The notes beneath the pieces were generated by a model, which worked only from the letters and a program-made list of their open reading frames with translations, was not told the origin of the DNA and did no database searches. This document shows positions 17,602 to 24,520 of a stretch of DNA of 64,000 bases, piece by piece (within the stretch, counting starts at the first letter, position 1; the number at the start of each line of letters is the position of its first letter). The DNA comes from Bacillus infantis NRRL B-14911 (lineage in GTDB: Bacteria; Bacillota; Bacilli; Bacillales; Cytobacillaceae). The position numbers and the translations under genes were made by a program. The stretch is taken from positions 2,256,501 through 2,320,500 of the forward strand of contig NC_022524.1 in NCBI RefSeq assembly GCF_000473245.1, written 5' to 3'.

Positions 17602-18033
17602 TCACGAAGATGTGCCGGGGGTTGTTTCACCCTTCAGGGTTTCCTTTGCTTCTTCGATGGTTGTGAAAACGAGTACTTCCGTTACCTGCTGCCCATCATG
17701 TGATACTGCAAGGAATCCGTCTGCAAGCTGATGGATGTCAGCCAGCGTCCCTTCCTCGCCGCCATCAAGCTTGACCGATTCTTTAAATTCCAGCTGGCCT
17801 TTTTCAGCCCATGACTGAACCTCTGCTGAATAGGTCCCATAATCCATTCCTTCTGTGATGCGGTCATCCAGTTCTCCTGCGCTTAACTTTTCCTCCTCTC
17901 CTTCCGTATTTGTCTGTTCGTTATACCCTTCTGTCGTATTCTGCTCATCTGAAACGGTTTCTTGGTCATCCTCGGCACCGCAGCCTGAAAGTACTATGGC
18001 TGCAGCGGCTGCCAGGGTGTATATCTTTTTCAC
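17602..18033 (-). CDS. Small lipoprotein of unknown function
   Basis: 143 residues from a GTG start (GAGGAG eight bases upstream; an in-frame GTG three codons earlier overlaps the ribosome site). The signal peptide MKKIYTLAAAAAIVLSGCG carries a lipobox LSGC. The mature part begins with an acidic, disordered linker and then a small domain with EVQSWAEKGQLEF and VLVFTTIEEAKE. I do not recognise the family. It lies 45 bp upstream of the hypothetical gene at 17284-17556 and may be co-transcribed with it. Confidence 0.7.
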   Translation of the reverse strand: MKKIYTLAAAAAIVLSGCGAEDDQETVSDEQNTTEGYNEQTNTEGEEEKLSAGELDDRITEGMDYGTYSAEVQSWAEKGQLEFKESVKLDGGEEGTLADIHQLADGFLAVSHDGQQVTEVLVFTTIEEAKETLKGETTPGTSS

Positions 18034-18353
18034 CGGCTCCACTCCTCTGCAATTGGTTTTGTTACAATGTTAATACCCGTTTCTGCAAAGAACATTCGTC
18101 ATAAATAAGGTTCTTTACAGCGTAAGGTTCAATAATACTCTGTAAGTGTTATGTGCTGATCCGGCATTTCTGTGAACTGTTGCTCCATATGCCGTTCAGG
18201 TGTCCTGAATGTGTGGCTAAGTGAGCCCTTAATCAGCAGCGGCGCTTAACACACATCGCCAAGTAAGAATTCGTTTGTATATATGGAAAAATATTTCCTT
18301 TCCTAAAACCGTGAATTCAACTATAATGAACTGTTAGGAAAGGAGGGTGTAAA
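18034..18353. other. Intergenic region between divergent genes
   Basis: No gene seen. It holds an imperfect inverted repeat around 18209-18253 (GTGTG..TAAG and CTTAACACAC). A TATAAT at 18322-18327 with a poor -35 probably drives the exonuclease gene on the plus strand. Confidence 0.4.
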
Positions 18354-19316
18354 ATGGCTGAACTGACGCAATATGTTTTTTTTGACTTTGAGATGCTCTG
18401 TTCGAACAAAGGGATGCTGTTTGAAGATATGGAGGCAATCAGGCTTGGTGCAGTAAAATATGATCTGATTACAGAGAAGCTTTCATTTTTCGATGAGTAT
18501 ATAAAGCCGGAAAATCATAAGCCGCTCAGTATGTTCTGCAAAAGGCTGACCGGCATTGAAGATAAAGATCTCAGGGATGCAGACAGATTTGCTGATGTAT
18601 TTTCCACTTTTCTTTACTGGGTTAATGGAGTGAAGAAAACCAGGTTCTATTCATGGTCCAAAAGCGATCTGTCCCGCCTGAATGCTGATGCAGCCAGACA
18701 TGGGATCCCGTCTGCCACAATCGAAAAAATCAATTCCAGATATGTCGATTTCCAGGAAGTGTTTTCAAACCGTGCGGCTAATAATACACCCTCTGTTGAA
18801 AACGCCCTGGCACTGTATGGGCTGGATTTCGTCGGAGAAACGCATAACCCGATGTTTGATTCTTATAACACACTGCGGATATTTTTTGCATTTGAGCGCA
18901 ATCCCCAGCTCACTGAAAAAATCATGGCTGAAAGATTTATACTGCCGGGGAGAACACTCACAGTGGATCAGATAAATGTAGAGGTGAAAAGCCAGTTCGC
19001 CAAGGATATGGAAGAGTTTTTTTCCAGTCTGCAATGGATCTACAAAATGAAGGAAGCGCAGCAGCTTGTCAAAAAAGCGAAAAGAATTTGCAAAAGGTAT
19101 AAAAATGTCGCAGGCAGCAGCTCCGGCATCTTTGATGAAGAAATTCGAAGCGATACTAAAGACTTTATGCTTTTTTACGAAGGCCTTAAGAAGAATTACT
19201 TGGAGCATATAACCTATTCATCCCGCATACTGATTCTGGATGAAGAGAACTTTTCCTACAGGAAGACCCTTTTGGCAAGAGCCTCCCTGGATGGACAAGA
19301 CCGTCAGGCCGTTTAA
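18354..19316 (+). CDS. DEDDh-family 3'-5' exonuclease with C-terminal extension
   Basis: 320 residues. The N-terminal exonuclease domain (about 1-180) has FFDFEML (Asp and Glu of ExoI), SWSKSDLSRL (ExoII Asp) and ETHNPMFDSYNT (ExoIII His and Asp). It resembles KapD/DnaQ-type exonucleases. The last ~130 residues have no recognisable domain; they look helical with a basic patch KKAKRICKRYK and could bind nucleic acid. AAAGGAGGG nine bases before the ATG is a strong ribosome site. The substrate (DNA or RNA) is not known. An aldo-keto reductase gene follows 50 bp downstream on the same strand. Confidence 0.8.
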   Translation: MAELTQYVFFDFEMLCSNKGMLFEDMEAIRLGAVKYDLITEKLSFFDEYIKPENHKPLSMFCKRLTGIEDKDLRDADRFADVFSTFLYWVNGVKKTRFYSWSKSDLSRLNADAARHGIPSATIEKINSRYVDFQEVFSNRAANNTPSVENALALYGLDFVGETHNPMFDSYNTLRIFFAFERNPQLTEKIMAERFILPGRTLTVDQINVEVKSQFAKDMEEFFSSLQWIYKMKEAQQLVKKAKRICKRYKNVAGSSSGIFDEEIRSDTKDFMLFYEGLKKNYLEHITYSSRILILDEENFSYRKTLLARASLDGQDRQAV

Positions 19317-19366
19317 GGCTTTTCGGATACATATTTATTAACTTTACTCATGAGGAGCTGTATAAA

Positions 19367-20269
19367 ATGGAAAGAATAAAACTGAATGAGGATTTATCTT
19401 TTTCACGGATCATCCATGGTCTTTGGAGGCTTGCTGACTGGAAACAGTCAGACCAGGAAACACTTTCGCTTATAGAATACTGCCTGGAGATGGGCATCAC
19501 AACCTTTGACCATGCCGATATTTATGGAGGCTACACCTGTGAGGATCTGTTTGGGAAAGCGCTTGCTCTGAAGCCTGAATTAAGGGAAAAGATGGAGATT
19601 GTCACTAAGTGCGGAATCGTCCTCCAATCACCCAACAGGCCGCAGCATAAATCACACCACTATAATACCAGCCGTGAGCATATTATAGAGTCGGTCAATT
19701 ATTCTTTAAAGAATTTAGGGACAGACTATCTGGATGCACTGCTTATCCATCGTCCTGATCCTTTCATGGATCCTGAACAGACCGCACAGGCTTTCATTGA
19801 ACTGAAGAAAGCGGGAAAGGTCAGAAACTTTGGCGTTTCCAACTTTAAAAACCACCAATTTGATATGCTTCAATCTTATCTGCCGTTTCAGCTGGTCACA
19901 AATCAGATTGAGCTTTCTGCTTATCATCTTGAAAATTTCGAAGATGGGACACTTAATCATTGCCTGGAAAAAAGAATTGCTCCTATGGCCTGGTCCCCTC
20001 TCGCGGGAGGAAGGATCTTTTCCGCTCAGGATGAAAGGGCAAAAAGGCTTCAGGCTGCCCTGAAAAATATAGCAGGGGAAATAGGAGCGGGTGACATTGA
20101 TGAGGTTCTCTATGCATGGCTTCTGAACCATCCGGCACGGATTATGCCGATCATTGGATCAGGCAAAAAGCAAAGAATTGAAAAAGCAGTTAATAGCATG
20201 AAACTGAAGTTGGACAACCATCAGTGGTTTGAAATCCTTCAAAGCTCCATGGGTCATGATGTTCCATAA
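19367..20269 (+). CDS. Aldo/keto reductase (YdhF-type)
   Basis: 300-residue NAD(P)H-dependent oxidoreductase with a TIM-barrel fold. The catalytic tetrad is visible: Asp in FDHADIYGGY with the following Tyr, Lys in IVTKCG, and His in LLIHRPDP. The cofactor-binding tail has PIIGSGKKQRIEKAV. The closest remembered relative is E. coli YdhF. The physiological aldehyde or ketone is unknown. GAGGAG precedes the ATG, and it ends in a GGCCGG-rich terminator. Confidence 0.88.
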   Translation: MERIKLNEDLSFSRIIHGLWRLADWKQSDQETLSLIEYCLEMGITTFDHADIYGGYTCEDLFGKALALKPELREKMEIVTKCGIVLQSPNRPQHKSHHYNTSREHIIESVNYSLKNLGTDYLDALLIHRPDPFMDPEQTAQAFIELKKAGKVRNFGVSNFKNHQFDMLQSYLPFQLVTNQIELSAYHLENFEDGTLNHCLEKRIAPMAWSPLAGGRIFSAQDERAKRLQAALKNIAGEIGAGDIDEVLYAWLLNHPARIMPIIGSGKKQRIEKAVNSMKLKLDNHQWFEILQSSMGHDVP

Positions 20270-20280
20270 CTGAACAAACC

Positions 20281-20313
20281 GAAAGGCCGGCCACAAGAGT
20301 GGACCGGCCTTTC
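20281..20313 (+). terminator. Terminator of the aldo/keto reductase gene
   Basis: AAAGGCCGG/CCGGCCTTT stem. It is nearly symmetric and may also serve the convergent lipoprotein gene. Confidence 0.7.
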
Positions 20314-20338
20314 TGATGCTGCTAGAATTTCATTCTGA

Positions 20339-20836
20339 TTATTGGAACATGCCTTTGAAAGCTGGAGTAGAAATATCAACACCCTCAAAGACCTTGGTCA
20401 TGCCCGCAATATACTCTTCTTTGAATGTCTCAGCTTCAGCAAGGTCCTCTGACCCGGCCTTAAGAAGTTCGCCTTTTTTTGTGAAATATTGAACGAGGCT
20501 GTCAGATGCACCTTCGATATCTGCAGAATAGTCGCTCAATTCTTCAGGGATTTCAATTCCGTCTAAACCAGGTTCAAAAGCAGAAGCTGCTTCTGCAGGA
20601 TCTTTGCCTTCTTCTGCAAAAGATGCCTCAGTACTGCGGATCAGCTTGGTGACTTCAGATTGGTAGCTGAGGAGCGCAGATTTTTGTTCTTTGCTGCTGT
20701 CAGCCTGTTCAGCTGTTTCAGTCTCGGCGGCTGAAGTGTCCTTTTCGGTGTCAGCCTCTTTAGACGTGTCATCGGAACACGCTGCCAAGCCGGCAGTCAT
20801 AAGGGAAGCCATTAATAATGCCATAAATTTTTTCAT
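20339..20836 (-). CDS. Lipoprotein of unknown function
   Basis: 165 residues. The signal peptide ends in lipobox LAAC (Cys20). An acidic Glu/Thr/Ala-rich linker (about 22-50) leads to a helical domain ending FKGMFQ. AGGAGAGAGAGAAG precedes the ATG. It resembles small Bacillus lipoproteins with no assigned role. The upstream region carries a T-rich stretch but no confident promoter. Confidence 0.75.
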   Translation of the reverse strand: MKKFMALLMASLMTAGLAACSDDTSKEADTEKDTSAAETETAEQADSSKEQKSALLSYQSEVTKLIRSTEASFAEEGKDPAEAASAFEPGLDGIEIPEELSDYSADIEGASDSLVQYFTKKGELLKAGSEDLAEAETFKEEYIAGMTKVFEGVDISTPAFKGMFQ

Positions 20837-21040
20837 TCTTCTCTCTCTCCTTTTTCTGTTGACCCTTTTTTTAAAAATAGGTTATTTACTGACAATTTAT
20901 AATTTAACTAGTTTTCATACTTTTTTCAACCCTTTTTTGTTCGAAAGTCGAAACAAAAAGATATTTCTAAATAATTTTTAAATATTATGAATAGAGTAAA
21001 TATTTAATATTTAAATACAAAAAATCCTGTGTTAGTGTAC

Positions 21041-21095
21041 CTTGTTGATTTTGGGCTCATTTCAGCTGTGATGAAATGAGCCCAAAATCAACAAG
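21041..21095. repeat. Perfect 24-bp inverted repeat (7-bp loop)
   Basis: Arms 21041-21064 and 21072-21095 are exactly complementary (CTTGTTGATTTTGGGCTCAT.. start) around GCTGTGA. Neither side has an adjoining T tract, so it is not a standard intrinsic terminator. It could be a palindromic mobile remnant, a protein-bound cruciform site or the stem of an RNA. Confidence 0.9.
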
Positions 21096-21104
21096 AATGT
21101 TTAA

Positions 21105-21129
21105 CAAAAAAGACCTCCGCCTGGAGGCC
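21105..21129 (-). terminator. Terminator of the lmo0937-family gene
   Basis: GGCCTCC/GGAGGTC stem and a T run on the minus strand, four bases past the stop. Confidence 0.8.
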
Positions 21130-21133
21130 TTAT

Positions 21134-21283
21134 CTAGCTGGTTCTTCTTCCTTTGATAAGATTGATGACGAGCAGAACAGCAGCAATTACGAGGAGAATG
21201 TGGATGATCCCTCCTGCAATCTTAAAAATGAAGCCAAGCAGCCACAGCACCAAAAGTGCCCCTATGATAAATTTCAGCATCAT
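21134..21283 (-). CDS. lmo0937-family small membrane protein
   Basis: 49 residues reading MMLKFIIGALLVLWLLGFIF then KIAGGIIHILLVIAAVLLVINLIKGRRTS: two membrane helices joined by KIAGG and a basic tail. This pattern is typical of the lmo0937/DUF5670 family of stress-induced membrane miniproteins. GGAAG precedes two tandem ATGs (21283 and 21280). An excellent SigmaB promoter lies just upstream (21315-21340), which fits a general-stress role. Confidence 0.8.
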   Translation of the reverse strand: MMLKFIIGALLVLWLLGFIFKIAGGIIHILLVIAAVLLVINLIKGRRTS

Positions 21284-21314
21284 TATCTTCCTTTCTATTC
21301 ATGGTAGAATTCAA

Positions 21315-21340
21315 ATACCCTTTGATACTTTAGCATAAAC
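21315..21340 (-). promoter_or_regulatory. SigmaB-type promoter
   Basis: Minus strand GTTTAT, 14 bp, GGGTAT, against the consensus GTTTAA-N12-15-GGGTAT (one mismatch). It ends 32 bp before the lmo0937-family start. Confidence 0.7.
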
Positions 21341-21350
21341 ACACGTGTTA

Positions 21351-21497
21351 TCAGCTTGGATCCGCTTCATCCAGAACTAATGCAGTCACATTGGTATATT
21401 CGCCTTTCTGCCTTTCCTGTGCGGAAGCATCCTGGTTCAGTTCGTCACTGTCATCAATGCCCGGCGCCATAGTCGGTTCTTTTTTATCCTCAGGCAA
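21351..21497 (-). CDS. Small acidic hydrophilic protein
   Basis: 48 residues from a TTG start with AAGGGAG eight bases upstream. The 16 open codons further upstream lack a ribosome site. Composition is rich in Asp, Glu, Pro and Gln with no hydrophobic core (PEDKKEPTMAPGIDDSDELNQD), typical of disordered Bacillus miniproteins. The family is not recognised. Confidence 0.5.
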   Translation of the reverse strand: MPEDKKEPTMAPGIDDSDELNQDASAQERQKGEYTNVTALVLDEADPS

Positions 21498-21610
21498 GTT
21501 AATCACTCCCTTTTTAATGTTACTATCTCCTTTCAGAGAAATCATATTCCCGGTTTAGCAGGGTGCGGAAAGGGAAAAAAACCATTAAGAAAGTGAAAGG
21601 AGTTTTTTAT

Positions 21611-21814
21611 ATGATTAAAGAATATGCAGTTGTACCAAATAAGGATGAAAACCTCTGGCTGGTCAAGCTGGAAGATGCAGCACCTGCAGCACAATTCGGC
21701 AGCCGAACGGCAGCAGTGGAAGAAGCTGAAAAGATGGCTAAAGAAAATAAGCCGAGCAAGGTGACCGTAATGGACGATAATCATGAGGTCATCGACGAAA
21801 AATTATTTCAATAA
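21611..21814 (+). CDS. DUF2188-type small protein
   Basis: 67 residues starting at the ATG after AAAGGAG (an earlier in-frame start at 21563 lacks a ribosome site). The pattern VVPNKDENLWLVKLEDA followed by FGSRTAAVEEAEKMAKENKPSKVTV and a terminal VIDEKLF matches the DUF2188 fold, a small alpha/beta domain often under general-stress control. A GTTTAG-N13-GGGAAA sequence at 21553-21577 weakly resembles a SigmaB promoter. The function is unknown. Confidence 0.75.
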   Translation: MIKEYAVVPNKDENLWLVKLEDAAPAAQFGSRTAAVEEAEKMAKENKPSKVTVMDDNHEVIDEKLFQ

Positions 21815-21818
21815 AGTA

Positions 21819-21852
21819 AAAGCCCGGCCTAATATGGCGGGGCTTATCTTTT
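21819..21852. terminator. Bidirectional terminator between convergent genes
   Basis: AAGCCCGGCC..GGCGGGGCTT stem followed by ATCTTTT on the plus strand; it overlaps the end of the convergent minus-strand gene. Confidence 0.6.
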
Positions 21853-22263
21853 GCTGTTTAAATCCTCTTCAATCAGCGACTTTAGAAGTATCCTGTAAGA
21901 GCTGCAAAGTTCTTCCCCTTCTGTGTCCCCAGCTTCCCAGCAGTATTCCCTGAAAGTGTCCATCTCCGTAAAGATCAAGTATAGCAGCCCTTCGTCAAGC
22001 TTTAGATTCATTTTCAGACCAGATGCATCTTTCCACGGCAGCTGCATCAAAAGCTGCTGATAAAGATCATGAAAAATGCTGTACTCCCTTTTCAGCTGCT
22101 CCCTCTCACCTATTAGAATATCATCCCTGGTTTGAATCACTTCCCCCCTCCAGTGGATATTGAAGGTGCAAAATGCCAGCCAAAAAGATCTTTCTTCAGG
22201 CGAAATCATGATGGTTCCTGCAATGTCAGCCTGACTGCCTTCATCAAAAGAAAATATTTCCAT
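21844..22263 (-). CDS. Hypothetical protein
   Basis: 139 residues. GGGAGG precedes the ATG by about six bases. It is rich in aromatic and acidic residues (SFWLAFCTFNIHWRGEVI, LLYLIFTEMDTFREYCWEAGD) and predicted mainly helical, soluble, with no signal or membrane segment. I do not recognise the family. It converges with the DUF2188 gene across a shared terminator. Confidence 0.6.
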   Translation of the reverse strand: MEIFSFDEGSQADIAGTIMISPEERSFWLAFCTFNIHWRGEVIQTRDDILIGEREQLKREYSIFHDLYQQLLMQLPWKDASGLKMNLKLDEGLLYLIFTEMDTFREYCWEAGDTEGEELCSSYRILLKSLIEEDLNSKR

Positions 22264-22422
22264 ATCCGCCTCCCGATCTGTTCTTCCCTGAATGGGTCAC
22301 CTGCCTATTATTTGCAGCTTTTCTGCAATCATTACATAGGATAACCTAAAATCAGAAAGGAGCTGTGCCCTATCAGCAACCATGCTAATTCAGGAATTTC
22401 GCCCATCATATTTACTGAGAAT

Positions 22423-23070
22423 TTGGAAGTGTCTGCCCGCGGGAATCAGGTGATCTACAAAAACAGTCTATTCAGAGAGGCTGTCTCACGGTCACTCGAA
22501 TCTTTTAAGGCCGATATGCTTGCTGCAGCAGAGCGGCATTCTGAGGACCTGGCCGGGCTGGAGGAAGTTTATTTAAAACAGCTGAAAGAATGTATGCTAA
22601 AGCAGGAAGAAGCTGGCTTGAGAATCCTTCAGCGGCTCGAAATGATGGAAAGTCACCACCTGCAGCTTACAGAAAGCGTGGAGCAGAAAAGTGCCCGGCA
22701 GGAGAAATGGAATGACCAGCAAATTATCCAGGAAGCGATGATGCTGGAACTCTCCCGAAAGATGGATAATCTGCTTCCGCCTGACGGCCTTTTAGAAGAA
22801 CACGAAGAATTGAAGAATAAAGTGGATTCTCTCGTAGATCTGCATGAAATGACCCATCTGACCATTATGGAACGTCTGGATAAACAGGAGGATCTGCTTC
22901 AGAAACTGGGCAGGCATTACGAAGATCTGCGTTCTGGCATGCATGATCGATTTGCTGCTGTCAGCAATTTTCTTGAAGACCGCTTTTATCAGCTGACACA
23001 GCCTGTGCAGCGTTTCGTGATTAAAGATAAACAAACGCAAAAAGAGGAAGATGAAAGGACAATAGTATAA
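22423..23070 (+). CDS. Coiled-coil protein of unknown function (start uncertain)
   Basis: At least 215 residues from a TTG; mostly long amphipathic helices (residues 20-180, heptad-like Leu/Glu/Lys/Gln) with a globular end FEDRFYQLTQPVQRFVIKDK-like segment. The frame stays open and protein-like upstream of the TTG (..GISPIIFTENLEVSARGNQVIY), yet no ATG, GTG or TTG in that frame matches the good ribosome site AAAGGAG at 22356-22362. A GTG at 22365 in another frame would join it if one T near 22386 were extra. Either the start is non-canonical or a frameshift separates start and body. Confidence 0.6.
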   Translation: MEVSARGNQVIYKNSLFREAVSRSLESFKADMLAAAERHSEDLAGLEEVYLKQLKECMLKQEEAGLRILQRLEMMESHHLQLTESVEQKSARQEKWNDQQIIQEAMMLELSRKMDNLLPPDGLLEEHEELKNKVDSLVDLHEMTHLTIMERLDKQEDLLQKLGRHYEDLRSGMHDRFAAVSNFLEDRFYQLTQPVQRFVIKDKQTQKEEDERTIV

Positions 23071-23072
23071 AA

Positions 23073-23109
23073 AAGAAAGAGGCCGAATGGTGTATCCGGC
23101 CTCTTTCTT
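23073..23109. terminator. Bidirectional terminator between convergent genes
   Basis: AAGAAAGAGGCCG/CGGCCTCTTTCTT stem, serving the coiled-coil gene and the convergent yocH. Confidence 0.8.
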
Positions 23110-23121
23110 ACATTACATATA

Positions 23122-23967
23122 TCAATCAAGTATCCTGACCGTCAATGTCTGTCTGCCAAACTTGATTGCTTCTTCTTTAGTCGGGATAAATACATCAATT
23201 TTATTGCCTTTAATGCTGCCCCCTGTATCTCCGGCAATCGCATTGCCATATCCTTCGACATATACCTTGGAACCTAAAGGAATGACATTGGGATCTACCG
23301 ATATGACTTTCTGATCTGGATTTGCATTTAAATCAATTCCAGTAGATGTTACGCCGGAACAGCCTTCACAGCTGGCAGTATAGGCGGTTGCAGTAACGGT
23401 GATTTCCTTGCCGACCTCTTCCTGCGCTACTGGTGCACTGGCTTCAGGAGCAGGCTGGGTGCTTACAGTACCTTCGCTTTCAGCAGGCTTAGACTCAGCA
23501 GGGGCTGTTTTTTCAGGAGCAGGAGACTTTTCAGCAGCTTGTACGGCCTGCTGTTTTTCAGTCTGTTCCTGCCCTTTAGGCGCTGGTGCTGCCGGTTTTT
23601 CCTTTATGCTTCCTTTCGGATGGATGACAAGGGCCTGTTCAGGGTAGATCAAGTCTGACGACAGATTGTTCCAGTGCATTAAATCACTGACGGAAACGCC
23701 ATGATTCCTGCTTATAGCCCATAGCGTATCCCCGGATTTAATTATGTATTTTTTTTCTGGAAAAATAGAAAGAGTGGTTTCTGCTCTGATCATGTCTGAA
23801 GACAAATCATTCCACTGCTTAATATCATTTACTGTTACTTCATATTTTTGGGAAAGCCCCCAAAGGGTATCTCCCTTTTCTACGGAAATTTCATCTGCTT
23901 GTACATTGGCTCCGGCTGCTCCGGCCACGGCTGCTGCAGCCACTAATGATAAAATTTGTTTTTTCAT
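23122..23967 (-). CDS. yocH: Cell-wall-binding 3D-domain hydrolase YocH
   Basis: Secreted 281-residue muralytic protein. Signal peptide (about 1-25, ending VQADE), two LysM modules (about 26-69 and 73-116, each with KGDTLWG/KSGDTLWA), a Pro/Ala/Glu/Gln linker (about 117-185) and a C-terminal 3D domain with TATAYTASCEG, GVTSTGIDL, ISVDPNVIPLGSKVYV and GDTGGSIKGNKIDVF, carrying the three conserved Asp. The order and sequence match B. subtilis YocH, a WalKR target. A near-consensus WalR box lies about 100 bp upstream (24066-24082). Confidence 0.94.
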   Translation of the reverse strand: MKKQILSLVAAAAVAGAAGANVQADEISVEKGDTLWGLSQKYEVTVNDIKQWNDLSSDMIRAETTLSIFPEKKYIIKSGDTLWAISRNHGVSVSDLMHWNNLSSDLIYPEQALVIHPKGSIKEKPAAPAPKGQEQTEKQQAVQAAEKSPAPEKTAPAESKPAESEGTVSTQPAPEASAPVAQEEVGKEITVTATAYTASCEGCSGVTSTGIDLNANPDQKVISVDPNVIPLGSKVYVEGYGNAIAGDTGGSIKGNKIDVFIPTKEEAIKFGRQTLTVRILD

Positions 23968-24065
23968 CTGATTACCTCCTGATAGCTATTTCTCGCTAAC
24001 GGAATCTATCATAGCATGAAATATTCTGAGAAAAAGAACAGGCAGATAATAAATCCTTTACGTTC

Positions 24066-24082
24066 ATGACAAGCATTTAACA
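24066..24082 (-). promoter_or_regulatory. WalR (YycF) box of yocH
   Basis: Minus strand TGTTAA, 5 bp, TGTCAT, against the consensus TGTWAH-N5-TGTWAH (one mismatch). B. subtilis yocH is activated by WalR. Confidence 0.6.
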
Positions 24083-24157
24083 GCCATATTTCGCTTCTCG
24101 AATTTTTACCTAAATTTTGTATTGGGTGGAAAAATCTAAAAAATTTGCAGTTTATCC

Positions 24158-24186
24158 TTCACAAATAAATCAACTGAAGGTATACT
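24158..24186 (+). promoter_or_regulatory. SigmaA promoter of the yhfH-like gene
   Basis: TTCACA, 17 bp, TATACT, 53 bp upstream of the ATG. Confidence 0.55.
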
Positions 24187-24239
24187 GTACTATAACAGAA
24201 ACAATTTAAATTAGTTGTATTATAAAAGGAGGAATTATC

Positions 24240-24374
24240 ATGATTAAGAACCCAGTTGAATTTTTCAGGAACCTTCCGAAGAAGGAATGCCCGGAATGCG
24301 GCGAACATATGGAAGAACAGGCAGAAGCCTATTTGCTGGAATGCGACAGATGCCTGGCTAAAAAACATGAGTAG
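24240..24374 (+). CDS. yhfH: YhfH-family zinc-ribbon miniprotein
   Basis: 44 residues beginning MIKNPVEFFRNLPKKECPEC. Four cysteines in two pairs (CPEC at 17-20 and CDRC at 35-38) suggest a zinc ribbon. The VEFFRNLP start and spacing match B. subtilis YhfH as I remember it. AAAGGAGG precedes the ATG and a strong terminator follows. The function is unknown. Confidence 0.75.
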   Translation: MIKNPVEFFRNLPKKECPECGEHMEEQAEAYLLECDRCLAKKHE

Positions 24375-24381
24375 TAATCGG

Positions 24382-24403
24382 AAACGGGCTTAGCCCGTTT
24401 TTT
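24382..24403 (+). terminator. Terminator of the yhfH-like gene
   Basis: AAACGGGC/GCCCGTTT stem, 3-nt loop, then T3. Confidence 0.85.
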
Positions 24404-24520
24404 CATGTACAAAGATTAAAAATATTTAGATAAAGGATAGGAAAATGCCTTCCGATGAAGTATAATTTCTTTAGGGTTTCGAAACATCTTCCCGTTTTAT
24501 ATAAAGGAGGCTTTTTATAA

